Source: Rhizophagus irregularis
Lineage: Eukaryota > Glomeromycota > Glomeromycetes > Glomerales > Glomeraceae
Length of the DNA stretch: 64,000 nucleotides
NCBI RefSeq assembly: GCF_026210795.1
Contig: NC_089452.1
Coordinates: 3,348,001 to 3,412,000 of the forward strand
Direction of reading: 5' to 3'
How positions within the stretch are numbered: the stretch's first letter is position 1; the number at the start of each line of letters is the position of its first letter. The position numbers and the translations under genes are program-made. The notes under the pieces were generated by a model. That model ran no database searches and had not been told where the DNA came from. It saw only the letters and a program-made list of their open reading frames with translations. Shown in pieces: positions 10,353 to 20,762 of this stretch.

Positions 10353-12002
10353 ATGAATAGTATCAAGAGATATTTTAATAGTATCATGGATAAATATTTC
10401 AAGAAATATTATAATAGTTTTGTGACATACTTTGGATTGATTATTTTAATATGTCTAACCGGATTTATTACGGCAGTTGGAGTCGGACGTATAAAGCTAG
10501 TTTTCCCAGTTAGCAGCCCATTTATAACACAATTACCAATGATGTTAACTTACGTATTATTACATCTGATCATGCGGATATTTAGTAATGTATTTAATTG
10601 GGTGATGAGTTATCTAATATTATATAACAAAATAAAAATTGAACCACGCGCTTTGATGGCAGTAGCCAATAATCAAGATACCGGAATGTTACGGGCGGTT
10701 AAACTATTATTAACAGAGAGAAAAGTTCCACTAGTACTAAGAATTATTATTTTTACGATTGCTTTAGTTGGAACACTCGAACTAGCTATTGGATTTGCAA
10801 TAAGCACAACTACAATACCAGGTTCTTTATCAATTAAAAGTGAAAAATTTAACGCTGATCCTTTAAAACCGTGTGCGGGTGAGGACGGAGGATGTCCAGC
10901 ATTATTGCAATCTAAATTTAGATTTCAGTGGTTACAAGGTGCTTCAGATGTGATGGTAAATGGTATTTCTAAGCAGTTATCTATGCACTGGGGAGATTTG
11001 GTTGATGGTGAAAGAATAGTGATGGTAGCAACAACCGATAACAATACAAATACAAATTATAAGTTGGTACAAACTGAGGACGAGATTATTCCAGCTTTTA
11101 GTTTGAATACTATGTGGTACTATACTCCTGAAACTTATCCAATTCTAGGATCATATTCTTTTCATGATCTAGATATACCACCACCAACCCCGTTATTTGA
11201 TTTAATACAATCCATACAAGCTAACTCTGGATTAGAGGACCGATGGATGGGAGAAATTATTAAACTTGAGCAAGATAATCTTAATGAAACAACTCGAATA
11301 ACCTTAAATTTTGTACAAATATTACCTATCAACTCATCATGTGACGGGAATTTTGATATAGCTGGAAACTTACAAATATGTCGTCCTACAAAAGGTTTGC
11401 AAATTTACTGCGTAATGAATACACATGTCGAATATGTTAAATATATAACAGCAGGATGTGATACCTGTGGTACTAGAGGAATCAATAACAAAAGAGAGGA
11501 ATACTCTAGCCCAAAGCCAGTATATGGTGATTTTATGCATAAATCATTAGCATCATATGATGGTCATATCCTGATACCTCAATGCAAAGACACAGTTAAT
11601 TTTGGAGGATGTTTAGCTCCTGGCACAAATAATGTGGATTTGGTAAAAGTTAAATTTGTTGAATTATTACGTGGCATTACTGCCTCTGGAGTCATTGCTA
11701 GACGAATCTTATTGTCAGATAAAGGTATAGAAATACCAGTCCAACTTTTAATTAAAGGAGAAACTGGAGTACGATTAGAAATTAGAGGAGGATTTTGGAT
11801 TACTATACTTATAATGAATATTTTATGCTTTTTAGGAGTTGTTGGTTGGCAATGCATAAAATGTATAAAACAAAAACGTCAAATACCTAATGTATCTCTT
11901 GAATGGTTAATATTCGATGCTAAAGATACAGAAAATTGTATTAGAGAAGATGATGGTTTAATTAAATATACCTCCAATAACATGTTTTCACCAATAAGTT
12001 GA
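10353..12002 (+). CDS. multi-pass membrane protein with cysteine-containing ectodomain, copy 2
   Basis: Single-exon paralogue (549 aa) of the 1584-3383 gene. The frame is open back to a TTG at 10344, but the first ATG at 10353 is the start. It has the same four hydrophobic segments (about residues 30-48, 58-94, 132-155 and 481-503) and the same large loop with conserved cysteines (PCAGEDGGC, SSCDG, GCDTCGTRG, FGGC). The N-terminal repeat is short, with only about one and a half degenerate SIMDKYFKKYYN units instead of four. Most differences from copy 1 are at the N-terminus, scattered in the loop (for example TVCYN against TMWYY) and in the C-terminal tail. Function unknown; a surface or endomembrane location is inferred from the topology. 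Confidence 0.8.
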   Translation: MNSIKRYFNSIMDKYFKKYYNSFVTYFGLIILICLTGFITAVGVGRIKLVFPVSSPFITQLPMMLTYVLLHLIMRIFSNVFNWVMSYLILYNKIKIEPRALMAVANNQDTGMLRAVKLLLTERKVPLVLRIIIFTIALVGTLELAIGFAISTTTIPGSLSIKSEKFNADPLKPCAGEDGGCPALLQSKFRFQWLQGASDVMVNGISKQLSMHWGDLVDGERIVMVATTDNNTNTNYKLVQTEDEIIPAFSLNTMWYYTPETYPILGSYSFHDLDIPPPTPLFDLIQSIQANSGLEDRWMGEIIKLEQDNLNETTRITLNFVQILPINSSCDGNFDIAGNLQICRPTKGLQIYCVMNTHVEYVKYITAGCDTCGTRGINNKREEYSSPKPVYGDFMHKSLASYDGHILIPQCKDTVNFGGCLAPGTNNVDLVKVKFVELLRGITASGVIARRILLSDKGIEIPVQLLIKGETGVRLEIRGGFWITILIMNILCFLGVVGWQCIKCIKQKRQIPNVSLEWLIFDAKDTENCIREDDGLIKYTSNNMFSPIS

Positions 12003-12096
12003 GAGAATACATGATGTATTTTATATTCAAATTAAATAGTACTTATATATATTTTTATATATTAACTATATTTTTTTGTTGATTATATATATAATA

Positions 12097-12235
12097 AGAA
12101 AATTGCTAAAGCTCACCGGCGGTGATGGTCACCGTACCAGCATCATGATGTACTTTCGACCAGAATTAAAAATCTAATAAAATACTGGCCGGCATTACAT
12201 ATAATTTCACCACCGGTAATGTTTAGCAATACCCT
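12097..12235. mobile_element. 139-bp TIR element (AG..ATTGCTAAA family), copy 2
   Basis: Same element as 4092-4231, at the matching place in the right duplicate, with a handful of base changes (for example gctcaccgg for gcttaccgg). Its presence in both copies dates the insertion before the duplication. Confidence 0.75.
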
Positions 12236-12503
12236 AATAATAATTTCCAAGAAATAAATTAATAAACACTTAAGATACCATACAAGATAATGATATTAGA
12301 TATATATATTTTAATTTATTAAAATGTTTAAATAAATAAATAAATAAATAAAAGTCAGTATAATATTACTCCATAATTGTTAATAAAATCTTAATACAGT
12401 ATCTTTTATTTTCTGCTGAATGTTATTCTCTTTCACAAGTAATTTTTTTGCTTGAATATTATCCTCCATGGGTAAACAATTTCTTTTCTTTTGGGGCTAA
12501 TTA

Positions 12504-13238
12504 GGGATGGCAACGGTCACGGTCATTAACCGGTTATGACCGGTCATGACAGTGACCGATATCGGTTTGACCGACCGCTTGATCGATCCTTTAACCGACC
12601 ATTTACCAATTCATTACCAGTCCGGTTTCTTTTTTTATTAAATTATTAATAAAAAAACGTTTTCGCAACGTTTTCTATTAAAAACGTTGCGAAAATATTT
12701 CTTTTTTATGAAATATTTAATAAAAAACAGTTTCGCAATGTTTTCTATTAAAACAATTAGAAACACGTTGCGAAATTTTTTTTTTTTATTAAATTATTTA
12801 TTAAAAAACGTTTTTGCAGCGTTTTTTTGTTAAAACAATTAAAGACGTTTGCGAAAACGTTTAATTTTTTTATAAATATTTTAAAAAAAACATTTTCGCA
12901 CCGTTTTCTATTAAAATAATTAAAAAACGTTGCAAAACGTTTTTATTTTAAGTGTTTTATTAAAAAAAAAAGTTTTGCAACTTTTTTTTTTAATTGTTTT
13001 TAATAAAACCGCTTTTTTCTTTGTGTTTCAATAAGAAAACACAGTTCGTAACATTTAATCATTTTGATAAAAAACGTTTAGGTTCTTGACCGACCGATAA
13101 CTGACCCCCTATTTTTGATAAGAATCAGTCAAATGGTCGGTCAAACGGTCGGTCAAACGGTCGATCAGGCGGTCGGTCAAAGGTTCTTGACCGGTTATGA
13201 CCGACCGATGACCAACCATGACCGACCGTTGCCATCCC
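12504..13238. mobile_element. 735-bp non-autonomous TIR element with internal palindromic repeats
   Basis: The ends GGGATGGCAACGGTC and GACCGTTGCCATCCC are inverted copies and are flanked by TA (12502-12503, 13239-13240). Inside each end is a subterminal zone dense in GGTCGGTCA / TGACCGACC words in both orientations. The centre (about 12650-13080) is a degenerate array of about 60-75-bp units built around the inverted words AACGTTTTCGCAACGTTTT and its complement. No coding capacity. I see no longer target duplication than TA. Confidence 0.8.
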
Positions 13239-13280
13239 TAGAATTATGAGGATCTTGGGCCAAGATCCTCATAATTCTAG
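13238..13280. repeat. perfect 21-bp-arm palindrome
   Basis: The arms CTAGAATTATGAGGATCTTGG and their exact inverse are separated by one G (13259). The right arm belongs to a truncated relative of the 4972-5112 MITE, and the left arm abuts the 735-bp element. Confidence 0.9.
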
Positions 13281-13348
13281 CCAAAATAGCCATAATTCTG
13301 GCCAGGTATGCTTATTTTTGGTGGAGCTTACTAACAGCAAATACGGTA
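13259..13348 (-). mobile_element. truncated MITE related to 4972-5112
   Basis: Read in the opposite orientation, this aligns with about two thirds of the 4972-5112 element, including the 'catcctcataattct' core, the 'tgcttattttcgg' part and the 'aaatacggta' end. One terminus is missing where it meets the palindrome and the 735-bp element. Confidence 0.6.
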
Positions 13349-13596
13349 CTGTAATTAATACTTCAGATGTTTTTTTAATTATCTCACTTACTCTTTTAAT
13401 TATAAATTAGATCAACCGGCTAATTTGATACGGATATTTTCGATGAAGGCTAATCCGTTTTTGTGAGCCATTATTATATACTACTTAGTTTATTTAGATC
13501 AAAATCTCGACACGATGAAAATGGCGAAGGTATTGTATGTTCCTTTATTTTGAATAATAAAAATTTTAAAATTATCTATATTTTAATTTAGACAAA

Positions 13597-14226
13597 ATGG
13601 ATGCTTATAAAGAAAGTAAGTAAACGGGTGATTTCTACCTTTATCATTGCGAGTCATTTATTCTTTATTGTTGATTTAGATTTTAATTTGAAATAGCAAA
13701 AATATTAATCATGACGAAGGTATGCTAGGAATTAATTTAAAGAACTGGATATTCTTTTTTACAATTGATGTTATTTAGGTCAATTGACACTCGAGAAATC
13801 TTATGTTGACAAAATTATTTTAATTGAAAAAGGTATAGCTCTTTTTATTTTCAAGCATTAAATTCCTCTTTTAATTTATTATTTCTATTATTTTACCCGT
13901 AGTTATTCAAAGGTCAGAATGGTGTTTGTGTTATAATATGTATGATTGTAATTGTCGGCCTATTATTCGTTCAAATTACTGCTTTAATTGTGGATATTAT
14001 AAATGTACCAAGAAAAGGTTTAGCAAACGAAGAAATAGACTTTTTATTTGGAATAGTGGTGGAATCAAGTTTAGCCAGATCTAATAGCGTAAATGAAATT
14101 GACAATAAGAAAAGAAGGTAAATAGCATTAATTGATTATTGCAAAAACAATATTTCAAAGTTAACGTTAATTTATATATTTATATTTATTTTTAGCTTCA
14201 AAGGAAATCAGATGCTACTGCTATAA
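13597..14226 (+). CDS. small single-pass membrane protein, four-exon model
   Basis: A consistent spliced model exists: exons 13597-13615, 13779-13832, 13913-14117 and 14196-14226, with introns of 163, 80 and 78 nt that have GT..AG ends (GTAAGT, GTATAG, GTAAAT donors). It gives a 102-aa protein: a short polar head (MDAYKESQLTLEKS...), one strongly hydrophobic segment (VCVIICMIVIVGLLFVQITA) and a charged tail. Supporting it, all splice phases close. Against it, exon 1 is short, acceptor 3 has a competing TAG eight bases upstream (another frame, cysteine-rich, stops early), and the 1.6-kb TIR element lies only 87 bases downstream, so an original 3' end may have been displaced. Function unknown. 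Confidence 0.4.
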
Positions 14227-14312
14227 CTAAGAAAGTTATGATAACTCCTTTAAAAATTGGTGTTGCTATATTATCCATGATGTAATACGTAAGAATATTT
14301 AATTTTTATTTT

Positions 14313-15919
14313 AGGAAATTGCTAACCGTGGGCGATTATCGCCTGGGACCTCGATCACGTGACAGATTTAATATTTTTGATTGGCCAGATTGGCCACATG
14401 ATCGTGTCATGTTTATTTGTTTATCGAATCTCCGTTTTTCAGTTTTTTCGGTGTCTCAGTTCTCAAGGTATTTTTCTTTTCTTTTATTTTTATTTCTAAC
14501 TTACATTCTGCTTACACTTTGTTTCTTACTACTCTATTTCATTATTTTTAGGTCCTTTAGTCCTTCCGGTTCTGTAATTAAGGTTCAGTTGTTTTTCACT
14601 TTACGTTTCATTTCTTTATTTTTTTATTATTTTTATTTTGTTTCTGTTTCATATTTCGGTTTTCAACGATTTTATTTAGATATTTTAGTTCTTTCGGTTC
14701 TACAATTAATAAAGGTATTTTTTTTTATTTTATTTATTTATTTTTTTTATTTCGTTTCTATCTTATATTTCGTTCCTTACTAACTTCAATTTTTTTTACT
14801 TTATCTGTTATGGTTTTATTTTTTACTTGGTTTCATCATTACCCAACCTCCTATCATAATCATTTTTTTATTTTTTGTATTACTTCTCATTATTCCATCT
14901 TTTCGTCGTCCATTATTTTCTATTACAACTTTTCATTTTCTATTATCTCTTTTTCTCTCCTGTTTACTTCCCATCATTTCCTTTTGCCTCTCATCCCTCC
15001 TTTTCGTTTTCCATCAACTCCTCTCCATCTGTCCATTACTTCTTCTTCTTTTCGTCTCCCATCGCTCATTTTCGTCTTCCATCACTTCTTTTCGCCTCCC
15101 ATCACTTCTTTTCGTCCCTCATCACTCCTTATCGTCTCCCATCACTCCTCTTCATCTTCCCATCGCTCATTTTCGTCTCCAATCGCTCATTTTCGTCTCC
15201 CATCACTCCTTTTCGTCTCCCATCACTTCTTTTCGTCTCCCATCGCTTCTCTTCATCTTCCTATCACATCTTTTCGTCTCCCATCACCCCTTTTACCTTT
15301 AATCACTCTTCTTCGTCTCCCATCACTTCTTTTTGTCTCTCATCACTCCTTATCGTCTCCATCACTTCTTTTCATCTTCCATCACTCATCTTCATCTTCC
15401 CATCACTTCTTTTCCTTTTTACCTCCCATCACTCCTTTTAATTTCTCATCATGTCCTACTTCTCCTTTTTGTTTCCTATCACTTCTCATTACTCTTTTTC
15501 ATCTTCCATTACTTTCCATTACTCCATTGTTGTTTCATTTTTTTTTATTAGCATCTTTCTCCTTGATCATTGTAATTTACTTATCTTTTTTATTTATTGT
15601 TATTGTTATTGATTTTTTTTATTTGTATTGCTTCATTAAAAATAAATACGGTGATTGTTTTCTTTAAAATCGTAAATGTGTGACTTAAATTTTAATATTT
15701 GTGAATAAAAATATAATTTCCTTAAAATAAGATTTATCTTGAATAAATGTGTTTGCAAAAATTTTTTTTAAAAAACATCTTCGCAATAAAATTTTAAGTT
15801 TAACCGATCAAAAGTTAAAAAATCAGCCATCAGCCGATTTACTGTATATTGTACATCATGTGACATATTTGAAAAAAAACCCAGGCGATGATCGCCCAGG
15901 CGACGGTTAGCAATTCCCT
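14313..15919. mobile_element. 1.6-kb TIR element carrying a C/T minisatellite
   Basis: The left end AGGAAATTGCTAACCG, then GGGCGATTATCGCCTGGG, is mirrored at the right end by CCCAGGCGATGATCGCCC, then CGGTTAGCAATTCCCT. The outermost ATTGCTAA word is shared with the 140-bp elements at 4092 and 12097, suggesting one superfamily. T-rich flanks make the target duplication unclear. The interior is pyrimidine-rich on the plus strand and has no transposase frame, so it would be non-autonomous. Confidence 0.75.
14990..15440 (+). repeat. pyrimidine-rich minisatellite, about 18-20-bp unit
   Basis: Many tandem variants of 'tcgtctcccatcactcctt' fill this stretch inside the 1.6-kb element. The strand is almost free of A/G runs, so long frames rich in Ser, His, Phe and Pro appear in all three forward phases; these are a product of composition, not genes. 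Confidence 0.85.
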
Positions 15920-15956
15920 TTATTTATTGTAATTTTAAGCATAATAATAATTGTAG

Positions 15957-16482
15957 CCCTATAAAAAGTATTTATATTTAAAATATAATTAAAAACTTTT
16001 TAAAATATATTTAAATTATACTTAAAATATATTTAATTTAAAATTGCGAAATACTTATAATATACTTAAAATGTATTTAAAATTATCTTAAAATATATTT
16101 CTAATATATTTAATTTTTGCCAAAATACTTAAAATATACTTAAATTATACTTAAATCAAAATTTAAGTATATTATAGATATATTTTTTACATACTTAAAA
16201 TATACTTATAATATATTTTATAATATATTTTAAGTATATTTTAAATACATAAAAAATATACTTATAATAGTCTTATAATATACTTAAATTTTAATTTAAA
16301 TATAATTTAAATATATTTTAAGTATATGGGCAAAAATTAAATATATTAGACATATGTTTTAAGATAATTTTAAGTATATTTTAGATATATTAAAAATATA
16401 TTTTAAGTATTTTGCAATTTTTAAATTAAGTATATTTTAAGTATATTTTAAATATATTTTAAGTATAATACTTTTTATAGGG
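15957..16482. mobile_element. 526-bp AT-rich foldback element
   Basis: The ends CCCTATAAAAAGTAT and ATACTTTTTATAGGG are exact inverted copies, with TA near both ends. Nearly all of the interior is made of 'tatacttaaaatatatttaa' words in the left half and their inverses in the right half, so the whole unit can fold on itself. No coding capacity. Confidence 0.8.
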
Positions 16483-16496
16483 TAGTTCAGAGCGTT

Positions 16497-16571
16497 TCTG
16501 ATATCAGATGTAATTGAGAAAGATAAAGAATGGATTTGTTCCGATTGTAAATATTCCATTAAGGTGAATTA
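16497..16571 (+). pseudogene. short coding fragment with CxxC motif
   Basis: A frame reading FLISDVIEKDKEWICSDCKYSIKVN ends at TAA 16569-16571. The WxCxxCxxSIK pattern resembles zinc-knuckle pieces found in transposon-associated proteins of this fungal group, but it is too short to name. It directly abuts the 526-bp element and may be a gene interrupted by it. Confidence 0.3.
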
Positions 16572-16980
16572 AACGCCAAAAAATAATACATAATAAATAA
16601 ATGCCGAACAAAAAAAATTTCATCTTATTATACATAGTAATTATTTATATCATTTATACTTTATAACTTCATTAAAATTGGAATACTGTATGTTACAATT
16701 AATAAAAACTACATATGGGTCTGTACTAGGAAAATGAGACTTGGAGTCATTTTTTCACAATTGGATTTTTAGTTAAGGTTAATTTTATAGTACGTTGTCT
16801 ATTCCAATCGGCAACTTTCAATGTCGTATATTACTGAACCAAATTTAAATTTTTGGTAAATGGATACATTTTCATGATTTGTGGCTTAGGGCACGTGAGA
16901 TACAATATATGGTATTTCACCGCGCAGCAAAACGATCTGTGACGGTGGGAGTAATCAACAAGAGAAAACTTAACCTAGTA

Positions 16981-17267
16981 GACCGGGGGTCCAGACCTCT
17001 TATCCTAGACCTTGTGACACAGCTGATCATTATCAGCCTCATTTGTTTATTTACCACCATTTTTTTTTCACATGAAATAAACTCTCTTTCTTACACTACT
17101 CTTTCATTGGTCTTGAAAATTTTCTAAGATAAATGTTATGCAAAAATAAGTCTTGTCCAATGGATTTCGGTGGCTGATCAAACCAATCATATTTAAGGAG
17201 GGTCTAGGATAAGAAACCTGAACCCCGGGGGTCTAGAATAAGAAATCTGAACCGGGGGTCTAGGATA
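16981..17267. repeat. inverted/direct repeat set around GGTCTAGGATAAGA
   Basis: The arm at 16981-17011 (gaccgggggtccag...tcctagacc) is inverted at 17201-17229 (ggtctaggataagaaacctg...ccccggg) and repeated directly again at 17230-17267. The whole could be a small hairpin element. No gene; the 16879-17127 frame runs through the left arm. Confidence 0.6.
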
Positions 17268-19585
17268 AATCAACAATTGATAACGGTACCACTAATCCAC
17301 TATCGATGTTAAAATAAGCAGCTCAATTTAAAAAATATACTAATACGTGATAAACAATTGGGCTTTCGAATAATTCTGATAGTTGAAATTAAAATTAAAT
17401 ATCGATATAGTGATATATATATTTTTAAAATATTGATAATTTGTTAAGTATCATAGCACTTTAATAAATTTAATAATAATTAATACATATAAATTTAAAA
17501 TTGAATGAACTTGACAAAACTCTTTCCGCCGATCATCATGTCCAAAAATTTTAGGACGGAACAAAAGGTGGAATAGTTCAAAAAGTGTTTATAGAAAAGT
17601 TCGTTTTAACGAACGGCAACATTAACGACTGTTTATTCTTTCTTTAATTACTTATTGATATAACCTTTATTAGACCTTTATTATTATTTCACAAAGTTTT
17701 TGGCGAAAACAAATTTTTTTTTCACTTCTTGGGCTAGTAAAGATGGATCAAAAAACGCTACGTGTTGGTAAGGCTCTCGTCTGAAAACAAAGCAAGACAA
17801 GCGATAAATTATTCGACAAAAACAAGAAATATACTGACCTTCATAATAGACGTACGTGGTTTTTGCTCTTTGCATCGGTTGTTCGGTCAGCGTAAAATTT
17901 TAGCACGTGACTGGATTCCCAAATGGTAATGGAGGTAGATGAGGTGATTTGATGTGGTACAAAATAATCGGCTAAAAATAAAAGATTGACAGATTCGGTT
18001 AATGATTTAGCCGAAACCTGGGACAAGGCGGTCGGGGGATTTATTAGGAGTTAGGAGGAGTTCACGGTCAATCAAATTTTTATAAAAATAAATAAATCAG
18101 GCGGAGTTCACGAATATCGAAATTATTGTGGGGGAGAGATGTTTCCGACCTAGGCAACTGCATTTGAAATTAGATATAGATAAAGTGACGTTAACAGATC
18201 TTATTTCTCAAGTCACGTGATTTCACGTAAAAAATTTTCGAGAAACAAAGTTATTGGATTAGTGGATAATAAATGACGGCAGAGGTCGAGTTTAGTTTTG
18301 GGCTTATTTTCATTGTCTAACACGCGTTAACGTATACACATGCAACACCATTCTGGGATTAGACTCATAGGATTCACTGCTAACATTTTTGATATTAGGC
18401 TGGCGGGTTGAAATAGTTAGTAGTTGTTTTGTATTATTGTTGTTATTAGTGATGTATTTTTTTACATCTATGTTGTGGCGGCAATTTCCGCAATACTAAT
18501 AAAGGTTAAATTTAAAAAAAAATAAATAAATAAAATAAAATAAATTTAAAATTATTTAACTCCATATTGTATCAGCAACAATACTTTTATTGGAGGTATT
18601 CTATCGCAAGTCAAGTTTGGATGATAAGCCAAAATATAAGCATCATATTAAACTTGAATGCCCATAGCGCTAAAGCGCATTTTTAACTACGATTGGGAAC
18701 CTGCTAAACGTATGCAACCCGATATACGAGGTGAAAATTAATAACTAAATTGCGCCTCTTTTCTCCGATTTTTTTTCTAATTTAGTAGAAGCGTTTTGTT
18801 TTAAAACACGAGTTTGACGTAGACTTCATAAATGTGGGCTCGATTTTCGAACTCGCATTATGCAAGATCTATTTTGAACTCATATTTATGTAAGTTGATT
18901 CCGAACATTTTCGAAATTAAGACTTGGTTTTTTTAATAATCTTATTGTCTTTTCTATTATTTTTTAGTTTCATTTTACACTTTTCACATAATTTATGGAC
19001 ATGATACCAATTATAATGACAACCATTTATAGAACAGCTTTTATTAATTAAATCGTAGTGCCATTTAATAGTTGTTGAAAGAATATTACATTGATCTCAT
19101 TTGTTTTACATAATAAGAATGACAATTTGTATACTGTAATAATTTTTTATTTTTATTTTTATTAAGCAATGTACTGTAGATACTGTAGATTGTATTAATT
19201 AATAATAATACTGTACACACATCATCTAACTACGCATGGTGTTCATGATTATAAAAAGATAAATATTATTATTCTAAATAAATAAAAAAATTATTTATTT
19301 GCTTGTCAAATAAAAGTAAACTTTGATAAAATGCTTACAAAGCAAATACTCCCACCTGAAATTGTTGGTATTATATTATTTTTTTTAAAACCAAGATTTC
19401 TTTTAATTGACTTTTTGTAAATCGTATTTAATTTGGAAAAAGACATTATTAGAAAAATAAAAGTTTCAGACGAAAAATCTATCAAATTAATTGAAGTCTA
19501 CGCAAGTCTATTTAATGAGAATGTGAAAAGAACATTATGTAAATTAATTAATAATAAAGGTACGTCAGGCGCAGTATTTGTTTTT
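17268..19585. other. intergenic, no gene recognised
   Basis: Mixed AT-rich sequence. The small minus-strand frames at 17684-18026 show no recognisable domain. I looked for tRNA-like T-arms and found none. An A-rich run lies at 18514-18548. The 19433-19630 frame begins without an ATG and runs into the inverted repeat that starts at 19586. Confidence 0.45.
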
Positions 19586-19867
19586 GGTTCGTGGCGCAGC
19601 CAGCAGATTGTGGCGCAACAAAAATCATAAAGAGAAATCACAAAAATTTTTCTTTCACGAAATCCATTTTGGAAATGATCAACAAAGACGGTAGAATCAA
19701 TCATTTATATGTAAAGTCAAAATCGGCATTCGTAACCTTTTTTTTCCTAATCCAAGTAAACTTGCGGAGCAGGTGTAATTACATCTACAATATAAGTTTA
19801 AAAACTTTATGTCAAAGAAAAAATCCTTTATGATGTTTTTTTAAAAAAATTTGCTGCGCCACGAACC
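19586..19867. repeat. 282-bp unit bounded by 15-bp inverted repeats
   Basis: GGTTCGTGGCGCAGC (19586-19600) is repeated inverted as GCTGCGCCACGAACC (19853-19867). The first arm is followed by a second 'tggcgcaac' word. It could be a small TIR element; no target duplication is evident. Confidence 0.6.
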
Positions 19868-19879
19868 TGGCACAGTGGT

Positions 19880-20296
19880 TTCACCGAAATGGCGAAACCC
19901 GAAATCCTGTTTCATTTTATCGAATGAACATTTCGGCGAAAATTATTTATTCAATTTGGTTTTATACTAAATACATAAAAAAAATGTTTTCTAGAAAATT
20001 TTTGAATTAGCTTGTTTTTATTAAATCTCATTGTTTATAATATATTAATACTTACTTTTCGTGAATAAATGTTTTCAGAAAATAAAGTTATTTATTTATT
20101 TCTTAAACAATTAATATCAGTTACTTGAATGTTAAAGTGATAATATCCTGAAAAAAAAAAAAATCTCTAAAACTAATTTAATTTTTATTTTCATTGCGCG
20201 ATGAATACTTTTTATTAAAATGTTAATTGCTACCATTTTCGGCGAAACAAAATGGACGATTATTCGGTGAAATGGATTTCGCCGAAATGTAACGTA
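19880..20296. repeat. imperfect inverted repeat built on TTCGGCGAAA
   Basis: The arm at about 19880-19945 (caccgaaatggcgaaac...catttcggcgaaaat) is mirrored at about 20229-20296 (ttttcggcgaaac...attcggtgaaatgg...tttcgccgaaatg). Just beyond the right arm is a direct pair of 'ttggcaaaaNtgtggcaca' (20302 and 20394). Probably a diverged foldback element, 0.47 kb upstream of the Sel1-kinase gene. Confidence 0.5.
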
Positions 20297-20762
20297 ACCC
20301 TTGGCAAAAATGTGGCACACTTTTTGATTGGGAATTCAAATGGTCTATCATATTACAATGGTCAATAGTTCCTATAATTAATCATTACGTCATTGGCAAA
20401 AGTGTGGCACATTTTTGTTTACAACTATATTAGTGAAAATTGCATTATACAAAATTTATTTTTAAACATTTATTTCGGGTATGCGCTCGGTTAGAGAATT
20501 TCATCAGAATTTACGTAAGCTAAGACCTCGGAAAATATACTGTATATAAATAAGATGGATTCCATACATTAACACTATCGATATTTTGACTTTAACGTAC
20601 CTCATCATTCAAATTTCTTGCAAAAGATCGATTTTTTCACAATAATATATTTATATTATCGAGCTTAAAATTTATAACATTCGTAATCTATTTAAGGTTC
20701 ACTATTAAATTTGCAATTTTTTTTTAATTTGAATAAATTTTAAATTTTTTATCTTAATAAAT

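Larger units (their letters stand above)
9036..12496 (+). repeat. segmental duplication, right copy
   Basis: Direct repeat of 61-4518. It lacks the 92-330 block, the TA-flanked MITE and the foldback hairpin of the left copy, and retains a single TTGTTGAT target at 12076-12083. The right end is marked by the shared 'gggtaaacaatttcttttcttttgg' string, just before the unrelated 735-bp element at 12504. Confidence 0.85.

Noticed and set aside
14810-15667. Long Ser/His/Phe/Pro-rich forward frame of 285 codons
   Set aside because: It runs through a pyrimidine minisatellite that leaves all forward phases open; the apparent protein reflects composition and lies inside a TIR element.
17684-18026. Overlapping minus-strand frames that might be a gene
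   Set aside because: No domain, no consistent splice model, and composition like the surrounding intergenic DNA.
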